DNA of 64,000 nucleotides, from assembly GCF_000340375.1 (NCBI RefSeq), contig NZ_KB446647.1, forward strand, positions 384,166 to 448,165, in the 5' to 3' direction. This document shows positions 18,930 to 26,985 of this stretch, piece by piece. The notes beneath the pieces were generated by a model that was given only the letters and a program-made list of their open reading frames with translations, did no database searches and was not told where the DNA came from. Position 1 is the stretch's first letter; every line of letters begins with the position of its first letter. A program made the position numbers and the translations under genes. The stretch is from Eggerthia catenaformis OT 569 = DSM 20559. GTDB taxonomy: Bacteria; Bacillota_I; Bacilli_A; Erysipelotrichales; Coprobacillaceae.

Positions 18930-20154
18930 ACTTATGATTAATAACAAAATATTTTTTCTTTCCTCTTCTGATAACAGTTGCTTTATGACCATAGGCATTC
19001 TTTTTAGAAACAAGGAACTTTTCATCGGTAATCTTAACTCCATTCACAAGTACAGATCCACCCTTCACAAACTGTCTTGCCTCTCTATTGGATGAAGCTG
19101 CTCCAGCTTTAACTAGAGCATTTAAAATCTGAAGATCTTCATCAGTATCAATAGACTCAACACCATTAAAACATGCTTTAACTTGTTCATAAGTCAAATT
19201 CTCAATATGACCACTAAAAAGCATTTCTGATATTTCAAGAGCTTCATCATAAGCCTCTTTACCATGAAGGAAGGTAATAACTTCTCTCGCAAGCGCTTTA
19301 TGAGCTTTTCTTAAATGAGGTTCATTTCTATTAGATTCTTCCAATTCTTCTATTTCTTCTTTTGATAAGAATGTCAGAAATTTAAGATAATCTATAACTT
19401 TACTGTCTTCGCTATTTAAGAAGAATTGATACATCTCATATGGAGATGTTTTTTCTCGATCAAGCCAGATAGCTTTTCCTTCACTTTTACCAAACTTTGT
19501 CCCATCGGACTTAGTAAGTAAAGGCATTGTAATGCCATAAAGCTCTTCTCCGCTCTTCTTTCTTGTTAATTCTATACCGGCAGTAATATTGCCCCACTGA
19601 TCCTGTCCTGCAACCTGTAAATTAACACCTTTATTTTGATGAAGAACATAGAAATCCATAGCTTGCATAATCATATAAGAAAATTCACAGTAAGTAATTC
19701 CTTCATCAAGTCTTCTTCTTACTACATCCTTATTTAACATATAATTAATATTAAAATACTTACCGTAGTCTCTTAAATAATCAATAAAATTCATATCCTT
19801 ATACCAGTCATAATTATTTACGACTTCAAAACCGAATATTCTTTCTGCCTGTGCTTTTAAGCATTCAAAATTATGATTAACCTGTTCATAAGTAATCATA
19901 GGTCTTTCAGCAGTTGGTTTAGGATCACCAATTAATCCTGTCCCTCCGCCAACCAGCAGTATCGGATAATGTCCGGCATCTTTTAATCTCTTAGAAATTA
20001 AAAATGATGAAAAATGACCAATATGCAGACTATCCCCAGTTGGATCAGTGCCAATATAAAAAGTCATTCCTCCATTATTCAGTTTATCTTTTAATTCCGG
20101 AGAAGAAATATCCTTAATCAAGCCTCTCCATTCTAATTCTTCATAAATACCCAT
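18928..20154 (-). CDS. tyrS: tyrosyl-tRNA synthetase
   Basis: A class I synthetase of 408 residues. The HIGH motif is at 44-47 (DSLHIGHF), the KMSKS-equivalent is KFGKS, and the tRNA-binding S4 domain is at the C-terminus (NREARQFVKGGSVLVNG). The ATG is 8 nt after GGAGG. A T-box leader with a UAC (Tyr) specifier precedes it, so expression rises when tRNA-Tyr is uncharged. Confidence 0.97.
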   Translation of the reverse strand: MGIYEELEWRGLIKDISSPELKDKLNNGGMTFYIGTDPTGDSLHIGHFSSFLISKRLKDAGHYPILLVGGGTGLIGDPKPTAERPMITYEQVNHNFECLKAQAERIFGFEVVNNYDWYKDMNFIDYLRDYGKYFNINYMLNKDVVRRRLDEGITYCEFSYMIMQAMDFYVLHQNKGVNLQVAGQDQWGNITAGIELTRKKSGEELYGITMPLLTKSDGTKFGKSEGKAIWLDREKTSPYEMYQFFLNSEDSKVIDYLKFLTFLSKEEIEELEESNRNEPHLRKAHKALAREVITFLHGKEAYDEALEISEMLFSGHIENLTYEQVKACFNGVESIDTDEDLQILNALVKAGAASSNREARQFVKGGSVLVNGVKITDEKFLVSKKNAYGHKATVIRRGKKKYFVINHK

Positions 20155-20170
20155 TCATATATCCTCCTAC

Positions 20171-20396
20171 AAAAAAAGAATCCATCACTAAAGGACGAAT
20201 TCTCGCGGTACCACCTTTATTTGTATATTTCTATACACACTCATTATTTTAACGATGTGATGCACCGTCTAAGCTTTGCACTTAGCTGCTCCAAAGTGTA
20301 TTCATTATTATCTTTTAAATTCTTTCCACCAATCAGAATCTCTCTTTATAAAACATAATAATTACTTATCTTCTTCAACGCTTTACTATAAACTAC
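20171..20396 (-). ncRNA. T-box riboswitch, Tyr specifier UAC (tyrS leader)
   Basis: The T-box core GGTGGTACCGCG is at about 20215-20204. It is followed by a terminator with the 9-bp stem GAATTCGTC / GATGGATTC (20202-20178) and seven T residues (20177-20171). Upstream are an AG-rich AAGAGAGA, the Stem I element GGTGGAAAGA, and GAATACACTTTGGAG. The codon just before ACUUUGGAG is the specifier UAC (20300-20298). The same register reads GGC in the well-known glyQS leader. The 5' end is approximate. Confidence 0.93.
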
Positions 20397-20418
20397 ATGA
20401 TTCATTTTAAGTTGTCAA
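20390..20418 (-). promoter_or_regulatory. possible promoter of the tyrS leader
   Basis: A perfect minus-strand TTGACA (20418-20413) lies at the end of the deoxynucleoside kinase gene. At 17 bp the -10 is only TAGTTT (20395-20390); a better TATAGT is too far away. The promoter is therefore tentative. Confidence 0.4.
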
Positions 20419-21094
20419 GCTTAATCATTAATTCATCATAATCACTTTGAGTAAGTTTACCTATCTCCCGTAACTTATCATCTATCTGTTTCAATACCTT
20501 CTTACGATCTTCAATATCATTTACAAAATCTGCAGAATCACCATCTATTTTAATCTTTGGTGAAACATCATACGCTTCATACCAAGGTATGTAATGATCA
20601 ATCAGATTCTGATAATAAGCAATCAATGACGGATCCTGATCCACCTGTTCATAGCTTCTTCCTCTTTTTGAGATATGATCTAGCATAGTATCAATAGACA
20701 CTTCAATATGTATTAATAAATCCGGTGCCTTCTTATGTGCTGCATAAGGCAGCTCCTCCATCATATTCTTAAACAAATCATCATAGACCTGAACTTCCTG
20801 CATATTAGCACGTCCCATCTCTGCATTCATATGAAAGAATAAACTATCCTCATAAATAGAACGATCCAAGACATTATTATCATCCTGCATAGCTTGTTTG
20901 ATAGACTTAAATCTCTTATTTAAGAAATAAATCTGTAGCAAGAAAGCATATCTATTAGGATCTTTATAAAATAAAGGCAGAATAGGATTTTCTTCAACCG
21001 GTTCATAGAAAGGAACTGTTCCCAAATGATCAGCTACTATTTTTGTTAGTTCAGATTTTCCGGCGCCAATACTTCCACTCATTATAATCATCAT
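20402..21094 (-). CDS. deoxynucleoside kinase
   Basis: A dNK-family kinase that phosphorylates deoxyadenosine, deoxyguanosine or deoxycytidine for nucleotide salvage. It has 230 residues. The P-loop is GSIGAGKS (7-14). EPVEENPILPLFYKD is the family's EP-x-NP region, DRSIYEDSLFF carries the DRS motif, and KRGRSYE holds the lid arginines. The start has AGGAG 6 nt upstream. Substrate specificity cannot be fixed from the motifs. It lies alone upstream of the tyrS leader. Confidence 0.9.
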   Translation of the reverse strand: MMIIMSGSIGAGKSELTKIVADHLGTVPFYEPVEENPILPLFYKDPNRYAFLLQIYFLNKRFKSIKQAMQDDNNVLDRSIYEDSLFFHMNAEMGRANMQEVQVYDDLFKNMMEELPYAAHKKAPDLLIHIEVSIDTMLDHISKRGRSYEQVDQDPSLIAYYQNLIDHYIPWYEAYDVSPKIKIDGDSADFVNDIEDRKKVLKQIDDKLREIGKLTQSDYDELMIKLDNLK

Positions 21095-21143
21095 TGTTTT
21101 CTCCTTTTAGCTTTAAAATCATAACATATATAATATAAAAGAT

Positions 21144-22427
21144 TTATCTTTTATTTTCACTTTCATGATAATGATTAGGATGAGCATCAATCTGTTCAAT
21201 ACCTAATTTTGAATAAACAATTTTCTGACTTGAATAAAGACCAGAATAACCGGAAAATAAATAGCAAATAATACTGACAACAGCAAAATATAAAAATCCT
21301 GCTGACTGAAAGACTTCCACTGATAGAAATAACGGTGAAAGAAAACTGTTTGTAGCTCCACCAAAAACACCAATCATACCGATAGCAGCACCAAATCCTG
21401 CAGGAATACCAAGCAGAGGTGCAATCCAGCAGCCAAAGGTTGCTCCAATAAAGAATGAAGGAACAACTTCTCCACCTTTAAATCCTGCTTCTAAAGTAAT
21501 CGCAGTGAAAAGAATTTTGATAAGAAAAGCAAAAGGGTTAGCCTGCCCATGCTCAATCGCCCTTTCAATGACATTAACACCTGCCCCATTGTAATCTCCT
21601 GTCTGCAATATTATCGTTAGTATAATAATCAAAAATCCACCAAAGATAACCTTATAGTAGGCATTATTAAAATATTTCTTATATAATTCTCCAACAAAAT
21701 GGAGAATATTAATAAATAATACAGAAACCACAGCACATAAAACACTTAATACTGCAACTTTTAATAGCATAACATGAGAAAATACAGGAGCAGCTACATG
21801 AAATCTTTCTGGAGAAGCACCTAAAAAAGCAGCAAGATCAGCACTGATAATAGAAGCTAAAAGACCGGGGAAAATTGCACTATAAGGAATGGTTCCGACA
21901 TTAACAACCATTGTTCCAAAAGCAGTGGCTGCTACCGGTGTTCCGAATAGAGCACTAAAAAAAGCTGCCATGCCTACACGAGTTAGAATCTTAGTATCAT
22001 TCTGATTAAGTTTTAGAATCCTGCTAAGCTTATTTGCAATGCCTCCCCCTATCTGTAGAGCTGCTCCTTCTCGACCGGCAGAACCGCCACATAAATGTGT
22101 CAAAATCGTACCAATAAAAATAGCCGGAACCTGTAAAAATTGCATATTACTGCCTTCTCTTGCAGCTACAATAACTTCATCTGTTCCTAACCCTGATACA
22201 TTAAACTTCTTATAAATAAAAACAATTGTTATACCGGCTAATGGAAGCATATATAACAGATACGGATAGCTTATACGTAAAACAGTAACCTTTGAAATAG
22301 AAATAGAGAATACTGCTCCTACAGCTCCGCATATTATCCCTATCAATAAAGCAATCAGACTCCATTTAAAAGCCGTTTTTATATACCATTTAGAACTGGC
22401 AGCTTGTCTTTTTACAGTCTCAATCAT
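21144..22427 (-). CDS. ClC-family anion channel/antiporter, possibly the fluoride-exporting clade
   Basis: A membrane protein of 427 residues with about ten hydrophobic segments. The gating-Glu motif is GREGAALQIG with E120. Where chloride-type members have GSGIP this protein has GTDEVI (81-86), which resembles the GNNLI-type variation of CLC-F fluoride exporters; that assignment is tentative. The C-terminus is short, without CBS domains. The ATG has AGGAGGAG, with an extended -10 promoter upstream. I saw no fluoride riboswitch in the 50-nt leader. Confidence 0.85.
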   Translation of the reverse strand: MIETVKRQAASSKWYIKTAFKWSLIALLIGIICGAVGAVFSISISKVTVLRISYPYLLYMLPLAGITIVFIYKKFNVSGLGTDEVIVAAREGSNMQFLQVPAIFIGTILTHLCGGSAGREGAALQIGGGIANKLSRILKLNQNDTKILTRVGMAAFFSALFGTPVAATAFGTMVVNVGTIPYSAIFPGLLASIISADLAAFLGASPERFHVAAPVFSHVMLLKVAVLSVLCAVVSVLFINILHFVGELYKKYFNNAYYKVIFGGFLIIILTIILQTGDYNGAGVNVIERAIEHGQANPFAFLIKILFTAITLEAGFKGGEVVPSFFIGATFGCWIAPLLGIPAGFGAAIGMIGVFGGATNSFLSPLFLSVEVFQSAGFLYFAVVSIICYLFSGYSGLYSSQKIVYSKLGIEQIDAHPNHYHESENKR

Positions 22428-22446
22428 AAATTCTCCTCCTTTAGCT

Positions 22447-22457
22447 ATTATAGCATA
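22447..22457 (-). promoter_or_regulatory. extended -10 promoter of the ClC gene
   Basis: Minus-strand TATGC followed by TATAAT (22457-22447), a TRTGN extended -10. No good -35 is visible. It lies directly after the ccpA terminator. Confidence 0.6.
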
Positions 22458-22484
22458 AAAATAGAGGTCAATTAAGACCTCTAT
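22457..22484 (-). terminator. terminator after ccpA
   Basis: A 9-bp stem ATAGAGGTC / GACCTCTAT with a 6-nt loop overlaps the ccpA stop, followed by TTTTTAT on the minus strand. Confidence 0.8.
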
Positions 22485-23488
22485 AATAGTTTTGTAGTAT
22501 TTCTAATATTGATACTATACTGCATATTGACTTCACGATTATCAATGCCTTCTCCATTCAGCATTTTAGTGATCAGTCTAACAGCAATAGCTCCCATATC
22601 ATATACAGGCAGATAAACCGATGTCAATGATGGTCTAGCCATCTTAGCATAAGTTGTATCAACCATACCAATAATTTCTATATCATCAGGAACACTTAAA
22701 TGTGAATCCTGAGCAGCATACATCATAGAAACAGCTTCTTTATCATATCCTGCTATAACAACTCTAGGCTTATTTTCCTTCAAATAGTCCATAAAGAAAG
22801 GATAATTCTGAGAAAAATGTGTTGATACGCTTAATACCTTCTTATCATCAAACTTCTTACCTGCATCTTTAAAAGCATCCTTAATACCGCTGATAGCATC
22901 ATCAAGACTTAAAAGATTCTGTCTTGGCTTTAAGAAAACAATATCATCTATCCCTTTATCAAGATAATTCTTTGTTAGAGTATATCCGATATTATGTGCA
23001 TCTACAAAAACACTGCAAAGATGTTCATCTGATGCTTTATAGCCAATTACAGCTGTAGGCATGTTATATTTTTTCATCAGTTCTAATTCCTGGATGATCT
23101 TATCATTATTAAACAATATGACTCCATCTGCCCTTGCTTTAACAACTCTTTCAATAACATCATCAACCGGGTCTTCATCCCCCAGTTCATCCGTTGTATA
23201 CATCATCAGATTATAATCTAATGTTCTCCCGGTATCTCCAATACCGCTAATCATATCTTTCACTCTGGCAAAGATAGACTGTGGGAAAATAACTGCAATC
23301 GTAGTTGATTTGCTGGTAGCCAAACCTCTGGCTACCTGATTAGGCTTAAAATCCAATCTGGCAATAGCTGCTAGAACTCTTTCTCTAGTTTCTTTTTTGA
23401 CGACGTTTGAATTATTAATTACTCTTGATACAGTTGCCAGTGAAACTTCCGCTTCTTCAGCAACATCATAAATAGTGGTCTTTTTCAT
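22481..23488 (-). CDS. ccpA: LacI-family regulator, catabolite control protein A
   Basis: A protein of 335 residues. The N-terminal helix-turn-helix reads TIYDVAEEAEVSLATVSRVINN with hinge NQVARGLATSKSTTIAVIFP, almost the CcpA consensus. A periplasmic-binding-like effector domain follows. CcpA binds cre sites with HPr(Ser-P) and controls carbon catabolite genes. It is the last gene of murC-ytxG-ytxH-ccpA, a block conserved in Bacillus. The ribosome binding site is poor and the start is 1 nt after the ytxH stop, so it probably depends on coupling. Another LacI-type regulator is possible but less likely given the synteny. Confidence 0.85.
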   Translation of the reverse strand: MKKTTIYDVAEEAEVSLATVSRVINNSNVVKKETRERVLAAIARLDFKPNQVARGLATSKSTTIAVIFPQSIFARVKDMISGIGDTGRTLDYNLMMYTTDELGDEDPVDDVIERVVKARADGVILFNNDKIIQELELMKKYNMPTAVIGYKASDEHLCSVFVDAHNIGYTLTKNYLDKGIDDIVFLKPRQNLLSLDDAISGIKDAFKDAGKKFDDKKVLSVSTHFSQNYPFFMDYLKENKPRVVIAGYDKEAVSMMYAAQDSHLSVPDDIEIIGMVDTTYAKMARPSLTSVYLPVYDMGAIAVRLITKMLNGEGIDNREVNMQYSINIRNTTKLL

Positions 23489-23489
23489 A

Positions 23490-23963
23490 TTAATCGCTTA
23501 TTTCATCAATCATTTCATCAAGTTCATTTTCAACATCATCAATTTCAGCTTCAATCTTATCAGAGTTTGTTGTCTTATTATTTAAGCTTTTTCTAACGTC
23601 CTCAATTTTGGCATTTAAAGTATCAGCTGCCTGAGTTACACTTTCAGCTACTTTCTCATATTGTTCTGATTCTTTAACTTTATTAGCCAAAACAGTCAGC
23701 TTCTCCTGTAGCTGAACGATCTTCTCTTTAGTAGAAGCTTTAAAAGCTTCGCTGTCAAATTCGTCAACAGTTTTCTTTACATTTTCGATTGTTTCACCAA
23801 TCATTGCCTGAACATCTTCTTTTGACATATTCTTTACTTTTTCATATGTCTTTGTAGCAGTGTTTTTAATATCTTCTCTTGTTTCACTGCCTTTCTTTGG
23901 TGCCATTAAAACACCGGCTAATGCTCCTAATCCTAAGCCAAAAATAAACTTTCCTAATTTCAT
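23490..23963 (-). CDS. ytxH: YtxH-like general stress protein
   Basis: A protein of 157 residues. The short N-terminal hydrophobic segment FIFGLGLGALAGVLMAPKKGSETREDI is the YtxH signature, followed by a long, highly charged helical region. Such proteins are membrane-anchored and linked to general stress, with unknown mechanism. It lies between ytxG and ccpA as in B. subtilis. The start has AGGAGGAG. Confidence 0.88.
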   Translation of the reverse strand: MKLGKFIFGLGLGALAGVLMAPKKGSETREDIKNTATKTYEKVKNMSKEDVQAMIGETIENVKKTVDEFDSEAFKASTKEKIVQLQEKLTVLANKVKESEQYEKVAESVTQAADTLNAKIEDVRKSLNNKTTNSDKIEAEIDDVENELDEMIDEISD

Positions 23964-23977
23964 TGTCTGCTCTCCTC

Positions 23978-24274
23978 CTATTTGTTCTTTCTTAATCCTA
24001 ATAATTTTGTAATAAAACCTAAAATACCACCTGATGTATGTCTTTTAGAAAATGTTCTATTGATAAGCTCAACAGGTGCATTGAGCTGATCCAGCTTATA
24101 ATTTACATCATCAATAGTTGAATTAATCTTCGTAATTGTCTCATCAACACGCGGAAATAAAACATTGACCTCCTTTAATGTCCCGGCAATTCTAATAAAC
24201 AGAACACCAAGACTGATTAAAGCAAATGCTCCAGAAACAGTTAAAAAACAAAGACAAATATCTATTGCTTTCAT
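23978..24274 (-). CDS. ytxG: DUF948 protein YtxG
   Basis: A 98-residue protein with one N-terminal membrane helix (6-27), then a coiled-coil-like stretch (NVLFPRVDETITKINSTIDDVNYKLDQL) typical of DUF948. Function unknown, possibly envelope stress. It starts 1 nt after the murC stop and is followed by ytxH after 14 nt. Confidence 0.85.
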   Translation of the reverse strand: MKAIDICLCFLTVSGAFALISLGVLFIRIAGTLKEVNVLFPRVDETITKINSTIDDVNYKLDQLNAPVELINRTFSKRHTSGGILGFITKLLGLRKNK

Positions 24275-24275
24275 A

Positions 24276-25592
24276 TTATTTTTTATCTCCTTTCGCTTTA
24301 ATTACTAAATCTTTTAACTTATATATATCTTTAGGACTCATAAAGACATAAACAACATGATCATATTCAGCTAAAAGCTGCGCTCCCTGTAAATCCTCTT
24401 TAATAACATTTGCTCTAGGTATATATTGCGTAATTTCAGTAACATCAATATCTATTCCTTTCTCTTTATGAGCATTCTCAGGGAAGTCCACAAAGAATGG
24501 ATAATCAGCTAAATTCATAACTTCAGCAAATTCTTTCGCAAATCTCTTAGCTCTAGAAAAGCGATCGGGTTGATAAACCGCTACAATCTTTTTATGAGGA
24601 TAACGAATACGTGTCTCCTCCAATACATACTTAATAGCTGTTGGATGATGAGCATAGTCATCTACATAAATATTATTGCCTATCTCCTGAACAGTATACC
24701 TTCTCTTAACACCCTCAAAACTGCTCATTCTTTCTTCAATATAAGAAGCATTCATACCTTCCAGATAACCTAATGTAATAACACCAAGAAGGTTATAAAG
24801 AGTATGCATACCATATAACGGTAACGAAAAATGACCAAATAAATCATTATGAATATAAACATCAAATGATAAGCCCTTTTCACTATTGATTACATTTCTA
24901 GCCTGTATATCATTATCATCATTCAAGCCAAACTTATAAACAGGCTTATTATAGTGTAGTTTAGAAAGACGTTTATCATCTCCCCATACAACAACAGCCT
25001 TTTTAGCATGATTGGCATATTCTTCAAATGAGTGATCATAATCCTGCTGACTTTTAAAATAATCAACATGATCTAATTCAATATTATTAATATAGGCATA
25101 ATCAGGATAATAAGATAGGAAATGATCCATATATTCATCGCTTTCAAAAATAAAATAGTGAGCATCTTTTACAGCAAAGCCGGTACCATCACCAATAAGT
25201 ACAGATGTAGGCTTATACTCTTTAAATAAATGATAAGCCATCCCCGTTGTAGTCGTTTTACCATGTGTACCGGCAATCCCCATAGATATAAACTTATTCA
25301 TAAATTCACCTAAGAATCCAAAATATGTATGTGTTTTAACATTGGGATTATCTAAAGCAGCAGCTACCTCTTCATTTGTTTCTCTATGAAAATCATTTCC
25401 AATAATAACATCATAGCCATCTTTAATATTATTCGGATTCCAAGAATAAATAGGAATCCCTCTTTGTCTTAGTCCATCTTCTACAAATATGTATTTATCA
25501 ATATCACTGCCGGCTACTTCATACCCTAAATCATAAAGTATTCTAGCTAAGCTTGACATTCCGGATCCTTTAATTCCAATAAAATAATACAT
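24276..25592 (-). CDS. murC: UDP-N-acetylmuramate-L-alanine ligase
   Basis: Adds L-Ala to UDP-MurNAc, the first stem-peptide step. It has 438 residues. Opening Rossmann motif GIKGSGMSSLARIL, P-loop AGTHGKTTT (107-115), then the conserved ESDEYMDHF, NIELDHVDYF and VDDYAHHPTAIK segments. The ATG is at 25592. It is the first gene of murC-ytxG-ytxH-ccpA. Its motifs are fully canonical, in contrast to the MurE-like protein elsewhere in this window. Confidence 0.96.
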   Translation of the reverse strand: MYYFIGIKGSGMSSLARILYDLGYEVAGSDIDKYIFVEDGLRQRGIPIYSWNPNNIKDGYDVIIGNDFHRETNEEVAAALDNPNVKTHTYFGFLGEFMNKFISMGIAGTHGKTTTTGMAYHLFKEYKPTSVLIGDGTGFAVKDAHYFIFESDEYMDHFLSYYPDYAYINNIELDHVDYFKSQQDYDHSFEEYANHAKKAVVVWGDDKRLSKLHYNKPVYKFGLNDDNDIQARNVINSEKGLSFDVYIHNDLFGHFSLPLYGMHTLYNLLGVITLGYLEGMNASYIEERMSSFEGVKRRYTVQEIGNNIYVDDYAHHPTAIKYVLEETRIRYPHKKIVAVYQPDRFSRAKRFAKEFAEVMNLADYPFFVDFPENAHKEKGIDIDVTEITQYIPRANVIKEDLQGAQLLAEYDHVVYVFMSPKDIYKLKDLVIKAKGDKK

Positions 25593-25700
25593 AAGCTTTC
25601 ACCTCTTGTACTATTCTAACATATTCTTCACAAGTATTCATTTATTTTCATACATTTTGAAAATATTTTCATAAATATAAGAAAAATGATATTCTTTTTT

Positions 25701-25726
25701 AAAAAACAGCTTAATAGCTGTTTTTT
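25701..25726 (-). terminator. terminator after ald
   Basis: An 11-bp stem AAAAAACAGCT / AGCTGTTTTTT with a 4-nt loop, followed by a T-run on the minus strand. A- and T-runs on both sides could let it work in either direction. Confidence 0.85.
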
Positions 25727-25730
25727 CATC

Positions 25731-26849
25731 CTATAAAATTAATTCTTTGATATCATGATAGTTATAATCATCAAAGCTATTTGCGACATTAAGACAAGTT
25801 AATTCGCCATTATATGTATTGATTGCTGAATAAATAACATCATTCTCTTGACACGCTTGAGAAAATCCCTTGTTAGCAATCTGTAAGCCATAATGGATAG
25901 TCGCACTTGTTAGTGCAATTGTTGATGTTCTTGAGACAGCACCAGGCATATTACCTACACAATAGTGAACAACTCCTTCTTCTACATAGATCGGATCATC
26001 ATGAGTTGTTACTCGTGTTGATTCACCGCATCCTCCCTGATCTACTGCTACATCTACATAAACTGAACCTTTTTTCATGATTTTTAAATATTCTCTTTTA
26101 AAAATCTTAGGTGTTGATTTACCGGGAATTAAAACAGCACCTATTACCAAGTCTGCTTCTCTGACTGATTTTTCGATATTAATATTATTAGAAACTAATG
26201 TCTGTACCTGTGTTCCATATAATTCATCAATATATTCTAATCGCTTTAAATTAATATCTAGAATAGTCACATTTGCTCCCATACCTACTGCAATTTTGCA
26301 GGCATTAAGTCCTACTGTTCCGCCTCCTAAAATAACAACATGGCCTCTAACTGTCCCGGGTACTCCGGCTAAAAGAATTCCTTCACCACCATATTTCTTT
26401 TCAAGATATTTAGCACCTTCCTGAACTGATAAGCGACCGGCAATCTGACTCATTGGAGCAAGCAAAGGAATGCTGCCATCTTTTTCAATCAGCGTCTCAT
26501 AAGCAACTGCTGTTACTTTTGCCTTTAAAAGAGCATCTATTAAAGGTTTATCAGCTGCTAAATGAAAATAAGTATATAAGATCAATCCTTCATGGAAATA
26601 ATTATATTCTTCTTCTAAAGGTTCTTTAACTTTTACCATCATTTCTGATTTTTCCCAAATTAATGAGGCATCCTCAATAATTTGTGCTCCAGCACTATTA
26701 TATTCTTCATTGCTGAATCCCGAACCTATTCCGGCATCCTTTTGAATATAAACAATATGGCCTTTGCTGACATACTCTTTAACATTATCAGGTGTTAATC
26801 CTACTCTGTATTCATTATTTTTTATTTCTTTAACACATCCTATAATCAT
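25731..26849 (-). CDS. ald: alanine dehydrogenase
   Basis: NAD-dependent, reversible deamination of L-alanine to pyruvate and ammonia. It has 372 residues, the standard size. The opening KEIKNNEYRVGLTPDNV carries the substrate-binding Arg; other segments are ALLAPMSQIAGRLSVQEGA, the NAD-binding GGGTVGLNACKIAVGMGANV and the late GNMPGAVSRTSTIALT. It has its own promoter (TTGCAT-N17-TATAAT) and a terminator, so it is monocistronic. It could link amino-acid use to the adjacent lactate dehydrogenase at the level of pyruvate. Confidence 0.96.
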   Translation of the reverse strand: MIIGCVKEIKNNEYRVGLTPDNVKEYVSKGHIVYIQKDAGIGSGFSNEEYNSAGAQIIEDASLIWEKSEMMVKVKEPLEEEYNYFHEGLILYTYFHLAADKPLIDALLKAKVTAVAYETLIEKDGSIPLLAPMSQIAGRLSVQEGAKYLEKKYGGEGILLAGVPGTVRGHVVILGGGTVGLNACKIAVGMGANVTILDINLKRLEYIDELYGTQVQTLVSNNINIEKSVREADLVIGAVLIPGKSTPKIFKREYLKIMKKGSVYVDVAVDQGGCGESTRVTTHDDPIYVEEGVVHYCVGNMPGAVSRTSTIALTSATIHYGLQIANKGFSQACQENDVIYSAINTYNGELTCLNVANSFDDYNYHDIKELIL

Positions 26850-26893
26850 TATATTTCCTCCATTTTTCTTTTTTATACAAAAAATATGATCAT

Positions 26894-26922
26894 ATTATAA
26901 AATAAAATGAATATGAATGCAA
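26894..26922 (-). promoter_or_regulatory. ald promoter
   Basis: Minus-strand TTGCAT (26922-26917), 17-bp spacer, TATAAT (26899-26894), 45 nt upstream of the ald start. Confidence 0.7.
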
Positions 26923-26949
26923 ACATAATTCATTTGATTATATAAGCAT

Positions 26950-26978
26950 AAAAGAGAGATGATACTCACCTCTCTTTT
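26950..26978 (-). terminator. terminator after the HPr-LdhA fusion gene
   Basis: A 9-bp stem AAAAGAGAG / CTCTCTTTT with an 11-nt loop just past the stop codon. The T-run is short. Confidence 0.7.
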
Positions 26979-26985
26979 ACTCTTA

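Noticed and set aside
22428-22480. Fluoride riboswitch upstream of the ClC gene
   Set aside because: The leader is only about 40 nt and is filled by the ccpA terminator and promoter; no conserved fluoride aptamer segments seen.
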